Source: JBCCGR01 sp039029195 (GTDB lineage Bacteria > Pseudomonadota > Alphaproteobacteria > Rhizobiales > Rhizobiaceae). Taken from it: a stretch of 64,000 nucleotides of DNA. Made by a program: the position numbers and the translations under genes. The first letter of the stretch is position 1; each line of letters opens with the position of its first letter. The notes below the pieces were generated by a model. The model worked only from the letters and a program-made list of their open reading frames with translations. It had not been told where the DNA came from and searched no databases. Positions 52,558 through 62,193 of this stretch are shown here, one piece after another. The DNA lies in NCBI GenBank assembly GCA_039029195.1, contig JBCCGR010000005.1, positions 1 to 64,000 of the forward strand, read 5' to 3'.

Positions 52558-53891
52558 AAGCCGCGCTCCTTGCGAAGCTTGTCCCAGTAGTCGAGGCGCT
52601 TTTTCACATCCCGCTCGAACCCACGCTCCGGAGGATCATAGAATTTCTGACGGCCCAGTGCTTCGGGGAAATAGTCCTGACCGGAAAACGCCTCAGGCTG
52701 ATCGTGGTCATAGAGATAGCCGGAACCGTAGCCCTCTTCTTTCATCAGCTTGGTTGGCGCGTTGAGGATAATTTTGGGTGGCGCAAGCGAACCATGTTCC
52801 TTTGCAGAGCGGGTTGCCGCTTTGAAGGCTGTGTAAAGCGCGTTCGATTTTGGGGCGGTTGCAAGGTAGACGCAGGCCTGTGCCAGAGCCAGCTCCCCCT
52901 CCGGTGAACCAAGATAGTCATAGGCATCCTTTGCGGCATTGGCAACCACCAGAGCTTGCGGGTCCGCCATGCCGATGTCTTCCGATGCCATACGCACCAT
53001 GCGGCGACCGAGATAGAGGGGGTCCTCACCGGCGTCGAGCATGCGCGCCAGATAGTAGAGCGAGGCGTCTGGGTCAGACCCACGAACGGCCTTGTGAAGC
53101 GCCGAAATCAGATTGTAATGGCCGTCCTGGGTCTTGTCATAGACCGGCGCCCGGCGTTGCACGATTTCCTGCAACTGCTCGGCATTGAGCACCTCGCCGT
53201 CCCGAGCGGCGCGCCAGACCTCTTCCGACAGGGTTAAAGCCGCGCGGCCATCACCATCCGCCATGCGCAGCAAAACAGCCCGTGCTTCATCATCAAGGGG
53301 TAAACCGGCACCTTCCGCGTCTTCAGCCCGATCCAGCAGCTCGTTGATGGCATCAGAATCAAGCGGATGAAAAGTCAGAACGCGGGCGCGGGATAAAAGA
53401 GCTGCGTTGAGTTCGAACGAGGGATTCTCTGTTGTCGCACCAACCAGCGTGATTGTGCCGTCTTCCATGACGGGAAGAAAGGAATCCTGCTGTGCCCGGT
53501 TGAAACGATGGATTTCATCGACAAATAGCAGCGTCTTGCGACCGTTTGTGCGCCTCATGCGTGCTGCTTCGAACACTTTTTTCAGATCAGCAACACCTGA
53601 AAAAATCGCTGAAATCTGCTCAAATGCCATGTCGGTCGCATTGGCGAGCAGTCGGGCAACGGTGGTTTTCCCTGAACCCGGTGGCCCCCAAAGGATGAGG
53701 CTCCCCAACGCGCCCGAAGCAATCATTCGGGTGATCGAACCGTCTTCACCGAGCAGATGAGATTGACCGACAACCTGTTTCAGATCACCTGGCCGCAGCC
53801 GGTCTGCCAACGGACGACTTTCGTCGTCGAACCTGGGTGTGGATGCGCCGTCCGATGGCGCTGCGGATTGGTCGGCGAATAAATCAGCCAT
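52554..53891 (-). CDS. rarA: Replication-associated recombination protein RarA (MgsA)
   Basis: This 445-residue AAA+ ATPase acts at stalled replication forks. Motifs: RPGDLKQVVGQSHLLGEDG, Walker A LWGPPGSGKTT, Walker B FVDEIHRFNRAQQD, sensor 1 GATTENPSFELN and the C-terminal MgsA domain with GSDPDASLYYLARML and YLYDHDQPEAFSGQDYFPE. It follows degP by eight bases and is coupled to crcB by a four-base overlap. Confidence 0.96.
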   Translation of the reverse strand: MADLFADQSAAPSDGASTPRFDDESRPLADRLRPGDLKQVVGQSHLLGEDGSITRMIASGALGSLILWGPPGSGKTTVARLLANATDMAFEQISAIFSGVADLKKVFEAARMRRTNGRKTLLFVDEIHRFNRAQQDSFLPVMEDGTITLVGATTENPSFELNAALLSRARVLTFHPLDSDAINELLDRAEDAEGAGLPLDDEARAVLLRMADGDGRAALTLSEEVWRAARDGEVLNAEQLQEIVQRRAPVYDKTQDGHYNLISALHKAVRGSDPDASLYYLARMLDAGEDPLYLGRRMVRMASEDIGMADPQALVVANAAKDAYDYLGSPEGELALAQACVYLATAPKSNALYTAFKAATRSAKEHGSLAPPKIILNAPTKLMKEEGYGSGYLYDHDQPEAFSGQDYFPEALGRQKFYDPPERGFERDVKKRLDYWDKLRKERGL

Positions 53892-53899
53892 AAGTCATG

Positions 53900-55465
53900 C
53901 TAGCGCACAAACTGGCGAATATACTGACCCTTTCGCAGGATAATGTATCGCCACAACCGGGCGGATTCGTTCGATATCCGCGCCAACTGCCGCACATTCT
54001 GAACCTTTTCGCGATTGATCTCGACAATCACGTCACGTGGTCGGATGTCGAAACGCTCCGCCGAAGAACCACGCGCAACACTCAGCACAATCACACCGCG
54101 CACGTTCGCGTCGAAGTCGAGTTCTTGAGCAAGTGCCGGCGAGAGATTGGCAACACGCGCACCGGTAAACGGCGAACTTCCGTCGATCTGCCTCACATTG
54201 CGCGGGGTTGTTTCCGGCGCCTTGGCAAGCGTCAATTCAGTGGAAATCGTTTTGCCACGGGACAACACCTCAACGGCGATTGTCTTGCCAATCCCCGCAG
54301 TTGTCAGCCTGTAGCCAAGGGCATTCACGTGCTCAATGTCGAAACCATCAATCTTCAATATGATATCGCCAACGGACAGCCCTGCCTGTTCCGCGGGACC
54401 ATCGCCAATGACTCCGGCGATGAGCGCGCCGCGCGGGCGATCAAGCCCGAGACTGTCGGCAATATCGGCGGTAACAGACTGAAATGATGCGCCAATCCAC
54501 GGACGCTGTAGCCGGGATGAACCCGCATTCGCCGAGCGGATAACCGCATTGACCATGTTCGCGGGCACTGCAAAACCGATGCCGTTCGACCCGCCGGAAC
54601 GGGAAAAAATAGCCGTGTTGATACCGATGAGCCGACCCTGCATGTCAATGAGCGCCCCGCCCGAATTGCCGGGATTGATGGCGGCGTCGGTCTGAATGAA
54701 AAAGCCAAAATCGGTGATCTTCACCCGGTTTCTGGCAAGCGCCGAAATAATGCCGTTTGTAACCGTCTGCCCAACGCCGAACGGGTTGCCGATCGCCAGA
54801 ACAATATCGCCAACTTCCACCCTGTCCGAATTCCCAAGCGGCAGCGAAGCCAGTTTTTCATCAGGTTTGATCCTCATGACCGCGAGATCCGATTTCTCGT
54901 CAATCAACAGAATCTTGGCATCAAACTCCCGGCCATCGGCCAAGGCCACTTTCACCTTGTCCGCACCCTTGATCACATGGTGGTTGGTGACAACAAGCCC
55001 GTTCTCCTCGACGATAACGCCAGACCCCAGGGAACGAGAAACCCGCTGCCGTGGTCTGCCAAAGGCCTTGGGACCAAAGAAATGTTCAAAAAACGGGTCA
55101 CCTCGAAACGGCGACACCGCATCGCGAACTTTTCGCGCCGCATAAACATTGACGACTGCCGGTGAGACCCGTTTCACCAACGGGGCGTAGGAAAGCATTA
55201 CTTCCTGACGCGACTGAGGCACCACTTTCTTCGGCGCATTCGACGTCTGTGGAGCGGCCTTCGGCTTTGGTGCGGCCTTGTCGCTGCCGGATTCAGGCGC
55301 CTGACTTCCTTTCAGAAGTTCGTTCATCAGATCGCTAAGCGGGTTTTCCGAATCGCTTTGGGCAAGAGCCGTCACCGGCGTTAACGCCAAGCCCAAACAA
55401 AGGCAAACAGGCAAAATGCGAGATTTGCCACCAAACCACGTCCAGAACTCACGAAAAGCGCTCAT
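53900..55465 (-). CDS. degP: Periplasmic serine protease DegP/HtrA (Do family)
   Basis: This 521-residue envelope protease/chaperone has an N-terminal signal sequence (about 18-36) and an acidic/Ala-Pro linker. The trypsin-like domain carries His163 (TNHHVI), Asp191 (KSDLAVMRI) and Ser266 (NPGNSGGALID), and two PDZ domains follow (about 310-400 and 420-505). It degrades misfolded periplasmic proteins. The start is supported by the signal peptide. It leads the degP-rarA-crcB-rluC run; the 145 bases before it hold no gene. Confidence 0.95.
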   Translation of the reverse strand: MSAFREFWTWFGGKSRILPVCLCLGLALTPVTALAQSDSENPLSDLMNELLKGSQAPESGSDKAAPKPKAAPQTSNAPKKVVPQSRQEVMLSYAPLVKRVSPAVVNVYAARKVRDAVSPFRGDPFFEHFFGPKAFGRPRQRVSRSLGSGVIVEENGLVVTNHHVIKGADKVKVALADGREFDAKILLIDEKSDLAVMRIKPDEKLASLPLGNSDRVEVGDIVLAIGNPFGVGQTVTNGIISALARNRVKITDFGFFIQTDAAINPGNSGGALIDMQGRLIGINTAIFSRSGGSNGIGFAVPANMVNAVIRSANAGSSRLQRPWIGASFQSVTADIADSLGLDRPRGALIAGVIGDGPAEQAGLSVGDIILKIDGFDIEHVNALGYRLTTAGIGKTIAVEVLSRGKTISTELTLAKAPETTPRNVRQIDGSSPFTGARVANLSPALAQELDFDANVRGVIVLSVARGSSAERFDIRPRDVIVEINREKVQNVRQLARISNESARLWRYIILRKGQYIRQFVR

Positions 55466-55610
55466 TGTTTCACCGAATCCAACTCAAACCAGACCAATTG
55501 GGCTCAAAGTCTAGACCATCGTACGCAAATGAGAAGTCGGGAATGCACACTCGCTGCTCCCAGTCGCTCACGGGTGTGCGAGATGACAAGTCTGCGAAGG
55601 CATTTGCCGC

Positions 55611-57287
55611 TCAGCGATCCCGAAATCGGTTGGTGATCGGATAGCGGCGTTCCCGTCCAAAGGCTTTCTTCGTAATTTTTACACCGGGTGCCGCCTGACG
55701 CCGCTTGTATTCTGCAATGTAAAGCAGATGTTCAATGCGCTCCACGGTCGCTCGATCGTGACCACGGTCCGTGATTTCCTCGTTTGACTGTTCGTTTTCA
55801 ACGAGCCCTTCGAGAATATCATCAAGCGCATCGTAGGGCGGCAGGGAATCCTGATCCAGCTGCCCTTCCCGCAACTCGGCTGTAGGCGCTTTTGTGATGA
55901 TATTGTCCGGAATGACCTCTCCCGAAGGCCCAAGCACATCCGGTGGAACGTGCTTGTTGCGCCAATCAGAAAGCCGGTACACTTCGGTCTTATAGAGATC
56001 CTTGATCGGATTGAACCCGCCATTCATGTCACCATAGATGGTGGCGTAACCCACCGACATCTCCGACTTGTTTCCAGTCGTAACGAGCATCGATCCGAAC
56101 TTGTTGGAGATGGCCATGAGGATCACGCCACGCGCGCGGGATTGGAGATTCTCTTCCGTCACCCCGCTCTCGGTACCTTCAAACAATTGCGAAAGCGCGT
56201 TTTGAAACCCCTCAACCGGTTCGGAAATCGGCACGATTTCATAGCGCACGCCGAGCGCGCGGGCGCAGTCCTCGGCGTCTTTCAGGCTTTCCTTCGACGT
56301 GTAGCGGTAAGGCAGCATGACGCAGCGCACACGCTCTTCACCCAGAGCATCAACGGCCAAGGCAGCGCAAATGGCGGAATCGATACCGCCCGAAAGCCCC
56401 AGAACCACGTTCTTGAAGCCGTTCTTGTTCACATAGTCCCGCAGACCCACGACACAGGCGCGCCAGTCAGCTTCATCTGATTCCGGCAACGCCGCCAGCG
56501 CATGGCTATCGCATGACCACCCCTCATCGCCACGGCGCCAGGTGGTGACAACAGTTGACGCCTCAAACTGTGACATCTGAACCGGAATGGAATGATCAGC
56601 ATTGATCACGAATGATCCGCCATCGAACACCAGCTCGTCCTGCCCACCCAACTGATTGGCATAAAGAATGGGTAGCTCGCTCTTGATCACCTGACGGATC
56701 ACCACCTGATGCCGGACATCCATCTTTTCCCGGAAATAGGGCGACCCGTTGGGCACAATCAGCAATTCAGCGCCGGACTCCGACAGGGTCTCGCACACAT
56801 CAAGATCACCCCAAATATCTTCGCAGATCGGAATTCCAAGCCGAACACCCCGAAAATTGACCGGGCCAGGCATCGGGCCAGAATCAAACACGCGTTTTTC
56901 GTCAAAGACCCCGTAGTTTGGAAGATCAACTTTATAGCGCTTCGCGGTGATCTTTCCTTCATCACAGACGGCAACAGCGTTGAAGAGGCCAGGCTGGGAC
57001 CCGTCAGTATTGCGCCATGGCGAGCCGATGATGATTCCCGGACCGCCATCACTCGTATCAATGGCAAGCTCTTCGACCGCCGCCATGCACGCTGACACGA
57101 ACGCCGGTTTCAGAACCAGATCCTCAGGCGGATATCCGGACATGAATAGTTCTGTGAAAACAACCAGATCGGCACCCATCCGGGCGGCATCCGCCCGCGC
57201 GTTCCTGGCAATCTGAAGGTTACCAGCGACGTCCCCGAGGGTCGGGTTCAGCTGGCAAATCGCAATGCGCAAAATATCTGTGCTCAT
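55611..57287 (-). CDS. nadE: Glutamine-dependent NAD+ synthase NadE
   Basis: This 558-residue bifunctional enzyme makes NAD+ from nicotinate adenine dinucleotide using glutamine nitrogen. The N-terminal nitrilase-type glutaminase (about 5-260) has the Glu in VFTELFMSGYPPEDL and the nucleophile Cys in LGIPICEDIWGD. The C-terminal synthetase has the pyrophosphatase loop GLSGGIDSAICAALAVDAL and TTGNKSEMSVGYATIYGDMNG. It stands between degP and the SRPBCC gene on the same strand. Confidence 0.95.
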   Translation of the reverse strand: MSTDILRIAICQLNPTLGDVAGNLQIARNARADAARMGADLVVFTELFMSGYPPEDLVLKPAFVSACMAAVEELAIDTSDGGPGIIIGSPWRNTDGSQPGLFNAVAVCDEGKITAKRYKVDLPNYGVFDEKRVFDSGPMPGPVNFRGVRLGIPICEDIWGDLDVCETLSESGAELLIVPNGSPYFREKMDVRHQVVIRQVIKSELPILYANQLGGQDELVFDGGSFVINADHSIPVQMSQFEASTVVTTWRRGDEGWSCDSHALAALPESDEADWRACVVGLRDYVNKNGFKNVVLGLSGGIDSAICAALAVDALGEERVRCVMLPYRYTSKESLKDAEDCARALGVRYEIVPISEPVEGFQNALSQLFEGTESGVTEENLQSRARGVILMAISNKFGSMLVTTGNKSEMSVGYATIYGDMNGGFNPIKDLYKTEVYRLSDWRNKHVPPDVLGPSGEVIPDNIITKAPTAELREGQLDQDSLPPYDALDDILEGLVENEQSNEEITDRGHDRATVERIEHLLYIAEYKRRQAAPGVKITKKAFGRERRYPITNRFRDR

Positions 57288-57390
57288 GCCGCGCTCTTAG
57301 CGCGACATTTGGGTTCGGGCAATGGCGATGAACACGCATCGAGTGTGCCGCACCTCAGCAGGCCACATCGAATTGCTCCGAACCGATCAA

Positions 57391-57846
57391 TCAGCCCGCA
57401 CCCGGCAACATTGCTTTTTCTTCCAGCCCTTTGAGGTTGCTATCGATGATCTTGCCCATCATCATTTTCATGAATGTCTGACCCAGCATCCAGCCCAACA
57501 GACCATATTTGACCCGGTAATCGAATGTCCACGTCACCTGGCAGTTGTTGCATTGCGGCGTGATGAAGATCTTTGAACTTGCTTGCTTCAGAGGCATCGC
57601 TGCCATGTCGGAAAGTTCAACCGTGTAGCCCACCCCCGGGTTCCACTCAACGACCTCTTCGACCAGCGAAGTGCCGTTTCCAAAGACGTTTCGGCGCCTT
57701 GATCCCATGCCGTCTTCGCCTGAGGTCAGCGCCTCCACGGAAGCAATCTGGGGCGCAAATTCATCAATCTGCATAAACCGGCCAAGCACGGCCCAAACAG
57801 CTTCCGGTGCGGCATTGATGGTGCGGGTGCGCTGAAAATGGATCAT
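57391..57846 (-). CDS. SRPBCC (START-like) protein
   Basis: This 151-residue protein of the polyketide-cyclase/SRPBCC superfamily begins IHFQRTRTINAAPEAVWAVL and has the paired-strand pattern and C-terminal helix (SNLKGLEEKA) of the fold. The ligand is unknown. ATG 57846 has AGGAG eight bases upstream; the 42 codons further upstream run into the divergent gene and are not family-like. It is divergent from a WYL regulator across a gap with a strong palindrome. Confidence 0.85.
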   Translation of the reverse strand: MIHFQRTRTINAAPEAVWAVLGRFMQIDEFAPQIASVEALTSGEDGMGSRRRNVFGNGTSLVEEVVEWNPGVGYTVELSDMAAMPLKQASSKIFITPQCNNCQVTWTFDYRVKYGLLGWMLGQTFMKMMMGKIIDSNLKGLEEKAMLPGAG

Positions 57847-57917
57847 CGGAGTTTCTCCTGCATTTCTTTGGACTTGCTTCGGCAGATCACCGCCGCTGCA
57901 CCTCCAATAGAATTGCC

Positions 57918-57941
57918 CTGCTGCCACCGTTGTGGCAGCAG
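57918..57941. promoter_or_regulatory. Palindromic operator between the SRPBCC and WYL genes
   Basis: CTGCTGCCAC and GTGGCAGCAG are perfect 10-bp complements with a 4-base centre (CGTT). The site lies in the 115-base divergent gap, 20 bases before the WYL start and 71 bases from the SRPBCC start. A further CAGCAG follows at 57947-57952. It probably is the binding site of the WYL regulator, covering both promoters. Confidence 0.6.
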
Positions 57942-57961
57942 TGTGACAGCAGGAGGCCGAA

Positions 57962-58642
57962 ATGCGTCGCACCGAACGTCTTTTCCAGATAATTCAGATT
58001 CTGCGGTCAGCCCGATCGCCCGTAACAGGCAGGCAACTCGCAGATGAACTTGAGATATCCATCCGCACGCTCTACCGCGACATGGCGGAACTCACTGCCC
58101 AACGCATCCCGATCACCGGCGAGGCTGGTATGGGGTATGTGCTCGACGACGGGTACGACATGCCACCGCTGATGCTAACCGCTGACGAACTGGAAGCTGC
58201 AGCACTTGGCGCAGCATGGGTTGTTGCGGAGGCTGATCCGACATTGGCGCGGGCGGCGCGTGATCTCGTGTCAAAACTCTCTGAAGCGATCCCGAAAGAA
58301 CTGCGCCCCGTTGTTCTTGATGCCAGTTCCAAAGCCATTCAGACGCACTCCACAGTTGCTGAACGGTTTGATGCAGCTCTCCTGAGACATGCCATTCGTG
58401 AGCGCTACAAGTTGGAGCTCACCTACACGGACCGAGAGGGTCAGCTTTCAAACCGTGCGGTTTGGCCGCTTCTCATCGCCTTTCTGGATCGCACGCGATA
58501 CCTGGTCGGCTGGTGCGAAACCAAAAAAGACTATCGCCATTTCAAAACCGACCGCGTTCAGGAGCTCAAAGTGCTGGGAGAAAAGTATCCTGGTAGACGA
58601 GCCGCCCTCGTAAAAGGCTGGGAAGAGGCAACGGCGCGGTAG
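57962..58642 (+). CDS. HTH-WYL family transcriptional regulator
   Basis: The 226-residue protein has an N-terminal winged helix-turn-helix of the HTH-11 type (RTERLFQIIQILRSARSPVTGRQLADEL) and a WYL domain (about 140-205) with YTDREGQLSNRAVWPLLIAF and RTRYLVGWCETKKDYRHFKTDRV. WYL domains bind small ligands or nucleic acid. Its ATG has AGGAGG five bases upstream. It probably controls itself and the divergent SRPBCC gene. Confidence 0.9.
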   Translation: MRRTERLFQIIQILRSARSPVTGRQLADELEISIRTLYRDMAELTAQRIPITGEAGMGYVLDDGYDMPPLMLTADELEAAALGAAWVVAEADPTLARAARDLVSKLSEAIPKELRPVVLDASSKAIQTHSTVAERFDAALLRHAIRERYKLELTYTDREGQLSNRAVWPLLIAFLDRTRYLVGWCETKKDYRHFKTDRVQELKVLGEKYPGRRAALVKGWEEATAR

Positions 58643-58711
58643 AAGTTCGGGGTTTGCGCTTCCAAACACACGTGTTTTCTTGATCCAAAATCGAGGATCA
58701 ACGGTGGATCA

Positions 58712-59941
58712 GTGACGGGCGCTTTACAAATCTATCTGAACTACGGCCTGGATCGAATCGATGAGAGGGACCGCCGCGGCGCTCGTTTGAGCAATTTGTT
58801 GTCATTTGTGGGGACGATCGCCAGCGTCACTTTCGCTTGCCTCTATCTGTTTCAGGATGCAAGCGGGCTCGGTACACCAGCGGCGGTGTGCTTACTGGCC
58901 GCTCCAATGTTCTTTGCCACGCCGTTGGCAATGCGTTTTGGGATCTTATTCCCCGCAACATTGATCGTGTGCAATCTGCTGACTCTCACGATCATAAACA
59001 CCTTCCTGATGAGCCGGGATTCCGGTCTGCACACAGCAATGGTTGTCACCCTGCCAATGGTTGGCATTCTGCTGCTCGGGGTGAAGCGCCTCGCGGTGAT
59101 CGCGGTGTTCGCACTCATCGGTGCTGCCGCCTCGCTGCTCCCGGAGATCTATTTCACCCAGTCATCTGAGCTGGTTCGCGTGGAGCCGCCTTTCTTGCTG
59201 CAGCTCCGCCTCAACATCATGATTTCAAATGGGATTATAATGTCTGCGGCGATATTTTATGCAATGTGGCGCATGACTCAGGCAGAAGAATCCCTGGAAA
59301 TGGAACATGCCAGATCAGAGAGGCTGCTTGAAAATCTGCTTCCAAAGGAGATTGCGGCGCGGTTTAAGGCAGAGCCCGATCAGATCATTGCTGACAAACT
59401 CGATGCGGTCACAATCCTGTTTGCTGATATCGCAGACTTTACGCCACGCGCTGCAGACATGCCTGCTCAGGACCTCGTTGCCTTTCTCAATGAAGTCTTT
59501 ACTGCTTTTGATACAAAGACGGACGCCCTTGGACTGGAGAAGATCAAAACAATCGGTGATGCCTATATGGTGGTGGCCGGACTGTCGGATTGCGAACGAA
59601 ACCATGCTGATGCGGCGGCGCAGCTCGCATTGTCGATGCTGGAAATCTGCAGCGGGCTTTCTGAGAAGATCGGCGAAAGGGTTTCGGTACGCATTGGCAT
59701 TCACACTGGCACCGCGGTGGCGGGCGTCATTGGGCGCCGCAAGGTATTTTACGACATCTGGGGTGATGCAGTGAATTTGGCGGCACGCATGGAAAGCCAT
59801 GGAGAACCCGGCCGCATCCAGATTTCAACTGAATCCCGCAACGCGTTGTCTGAATCCTATCAGACGGAACGGCGCGGATTGATTGACATCAAAGGCAAGG
59901 GACCGACCGAAACCTGGTGGCTGGTGGGCCACAATGAGTAA
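58712..59941 (+). CDS. Membrane-bound class III adenylate cyclase
   Basis: The 409-residue protein has six hydrophobic helices (about 28-185), a short coiled linker (EHARSERLLENLLPKEI) and a class III cyclase domain (about 228-400). Metal ligands Asp239 (FADIADFT) and Asp283 (IGDAYM), adenine-selecting Lys279 and the Asp of YDIWGDAVNLAARM are present, so cAMP rather than cGMP is the likely product. The start is GTG 58712; GGTGG lies just upstream. The membrane part resembles no sensor domain I can name. It converges on the molybdenum oxidoreductase operon. Confidence 0.9.
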   Translation: MTGALQIYLNYGLDRIDERDRRGARLSNLLSFVGTIASVTFACLYLFQDASGLGTPAAVCLLAAPMFFATPLAMRFGILFPATLIVCNLLTLTIINTFLMSRDSGLHTAMVVTLPMVGILLLGVKRLAVIAVFALIGAAASLLPEIYFTQSSELVRVEPPFLLQLRLNIMISNGIIMSAAIFYAMWRMTQAEESLEMEHARSERLLENLLPKEIAARFKAEPDQIIADKLDAVTILFADIADFTPRAADMPAQDLVAFLNEVFTAFDTKTDALGLEKIKTIGDAYMVVAGLSDCERNHADAAAQLALSMLEICSGLSEKIGERVSVRIGIHTGTAVAGVIGRRKVFYDIWGDAVNLAARMESHGEPGRIQISTESRNALSESYQTERRGLIDIKGKGPTETWWLVGHNE

Positions 59942-59967
59942 GTTAGCGTCAGGAAATCGAATGTAGC

Positions 59968-60004
59968 GCGGCAACCGGGCCCGCAACTGCGCAGGCCCGG
60001 CCGC
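59968..60004. terminator. Strong GC-rich hairpin between cyclase and oxidoreductase genes
   Basis: GCGG plus CCGGGCC (59968-59981, with a 3-base bulge) pairs with GGCCCGG plus CCGC (59994-60004) around a 12-base loop. It lies between two converging genes, so it could end transcription from both sides. The following bases on the plus strand are CTTTG-like (TTTG at 60005), a weak T tract. Confidence 0.45.
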
Positions 60005-60024
60005 TTTGATCGTCTGACCAGCGG

Positions 60025-62193
60025 TTAAGCGAACGTCACCCCATTGTCGGTCATTGGCAGGATCGCGACCCGCAGATCGTTGCTTGCAGCGGCAATAGCG
60101 TTTGCGAGAGCCGGTGCCGCTGGCGGTGTGGCAGGCTCGCCAACACCTGTCGGATTTTCGGTCGACGGAACAATGTGCACGTCGATTGCGCCAATATCGC
60201 TGATGCGAAGCGGCTCGTAATCCGGGAAGTTGGACTGCTCGACTGCGCCACCCACAAGGGTGATTTGGTCACGCATCACATGGCCAATGCCATAGCCTAT
60301 GCCGCCCTCCATCTGAGCTTTCACGATGTCGGGGTTGACCGCAATTCCGCAATCAACGGCACAGGTGACCTTCTCAATCTTGATGCCGTCTTCAGCAGTG
60401 CCGGACACTTCGGCCACTTCCGCTACATAGCTGCCGAAAGACTTATGCACGGCGAGCCCCTGGGAACGTCCATCCGAGGCTTTACCCCAATTGCCTTTTT
60501 CAGCGGCCAGTTTCAGCACGCCTGCGAGACGTTGCTGGTCCTTATCACCACCTTTCAGCAGTTCGAGACGCAGTCCCAGCGGATCTTTGGTTGACGCCTT
60601 CGCGACCAGGTCCAGCATCACTTCCATCACGTAGGCGGTGTGGGTGTGGCCAACTGAGCGCCACCAGAGCACATCGGTTGCTTTTTGTGTGTCAGTTAAG
60701 CCAACAAACAAGCCGGGGATGGCATAGTGCGTGTCAGAAACTCCTTCAACGGAGGTGCCATCAACGCCGTCCTTTACCGAAAATGCTTCAAACGGCGTGC
60801 CCTTCATGATCGACTGGCCAGCAATGCGGTGATCCCAGCCAATAATATTGCCATCTGCATCGAGACCGACTTTCACTTTGTGGCCGAAGGCCGGACGATA
60901 AAATCCTCCTCGGATATCATCTTCACGAGACCAGACCAGCTTCACAGGGCGACTGCGGTCAGTCACCGCAAATGCAAGAGCAGCTTCAACCTGATAGTCC
61001 GCCGTTGGCGTGGCACGCCGACCAAAACTACCACCAGCGAGTAGCGTTTTGATCTGGATTTTCTCCATTGGCAGCTTGAATATCTGTGCCATTGCTGCGT
61101 GTGGCCCGGTCGGCATCTGCGCGCCGTCATGCATCAGGAGACCGCCGTCAGCTGTCGCCTCAATGGTGCAGTTGAGCGGCTCCATTGGCGCATGAGCCAA
61201 TAGCGGGAAGTAGAAGGTCTTCTCGATCACCTTGGCAGCGCCATCCAGCGATTTGCGTTCCGCTTTAAGCACATTGTATGTGGGCTCTGCATCTAGGGCG
61301 GCCATGATTTCCGCTTTGATTTTTGCAGAATCGCGGTTTTCCGCCTTGCTCATGTCCCACTCAACCTTGAGTGCTTCGCGAGACTTGAACGCTGCCCAGG
61401 TGTTCTCGGCAAAGACCGCAACGCCCGCCTTGTTCGGCAGTGTTGCGGCACTCACAAAACCTTTGACAGATTTGGCAGCGCTGTCATCAAACCCGGTGAC
61501 CAGCCCGCCCTTCTGGGCCGGACGCGCGATCACAGCAATCATCTGATTTGGCCGATGCAGGTCCATGGCATAAATGGCCTGGCCGTTCGCTTTTATCGCG
61601 CTGTCCAGACGGCGCGTATCGGGATTACCGATCAGCTTAAACTCACTTGGATCCTTGAGCTTCGGTTCCTTCGGCGCCTCCATTCCGGCTGCCGCTGCAA
61701 CGAAATCTCCAAGAGGTGCAGACTTGCCACCACCTGTCACCATGCCATCGACGATTGAAAGTGGTGACGCCTCAACGCCCCATTCTTTGGACGCAGCAGC
61801 AATCAGCATTTCACGGGCCGCCGCACCGGCCTGACGATACTGCATGAAGGAGTTCGCCATTGCGGTCGAGCCGCCCGTCCCCTGGAAGGGACCGAAAAGC
61901 AGGTTATTGTAGAGCTTGGGATTGGACGGCGCGAACTCATACGCAATCTGATCCATCCGAACACCGAGCTCTTCTGCGATCAATGTTGGCAGACCAGTCG
62001 CCGGTCCCTGCCCTTTTTCAAAGTGCTTTACGATTGCAGTCACACTGCCATCAGATCCGATCTTGACGAACGGGTTGAGCATTTTTGCTTCTGCTGATGC
62101 AGCCGCTTTTCCACCAGCACCGACGCCGACAAAAAGGAACGCGGTTGCGCCTGCACCTACCAGAAATCCCCTGCGGGTTGCTTGAATGTTCAT
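60025..62193 (-). CDS. Exported molybdopterin-binding subunit of an IorB-type oxidoreductase
   Basis: This 722-residue large subunit of the xanthine dehydrogenase / aldehyde oxidase superfamily is of the isoquinoline 1-oxidoreductase beta type. It has a Tat signal (TRRGFLVGAG, Arg7-Arg8), then molybdopterin-binding segments (KGQGPATGLPTLIAEELG, GGSFGRRATPTADYQ, GGIGYGIGHVM) and the C-terminal GVGEPATPPAAPALANAI near the catalytic Glu. It should act in the periplasm on a small aldehyde or heterocycle; the substrate is not deducible. Its ATG follows the stop of the small subunit with no gap. Confidence 0.9.
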   Translation of the reverse strand: MNIQATRRGFLVGAGATAFLFVGVGAGGKAAASAEAKMLNPFVKIGSDGSVTAIVKHFEKGQGPATGLPTLIAEELGVRMDQIAYEFAPSNPKLYNNLLFGPFQGTGGSTAMANSFMQYRQAGAAAREMLIAAASKEWGVEASPLSIVDGMVTGGGKSAPLGDFVAAAAGMEAPKEPKLKDPSEFKLIGNPDTRRLDSAIKANGQAIYAMDLHRPNQMIAVIARPAQKGGLVTGFDDSAAKSVKGFVSAATLPNKAGVAVFAENTWAAFKSREALKVEWDMSKAENRDSAKIKAEIMAALDAEPTYNVLKAERKSLDGAAKVIEKTFYFPLLAHAPMEPLNCTIEATADGGLLMHDGAQMPTGPHAAMAQIFKLPMEKIQIKTLLAGGSFGRRATPTADYQVEAALAFAVTDRSRPVKLVWSREDDIRGGFYRPAFGHKVKVGLDADGNIIGWDHRIAGQSIMKGTPFEAFSVKDGVDGTSVEGVSDTHYAIPGLFVGLTDTQKATDVLWWRSVGHTHTAYVMEVMLDLVAKASTKDPLGLRLELLKGGDKDQQRLAGVLKLAAEKGNWGKASDGRSQGLAVHKSFGSYVAEVAEVSGTAEDGIKIEKVTCAVDCGIAVNPDIVKAQMEGGIGYGIGHVMRDQITLVGGAVEQSNFPDYEPLRISDIGAIDVHIVPSTENPTGVGEPATPPAAPALANAIAAASNDLRVAILPMTDNGVTFA

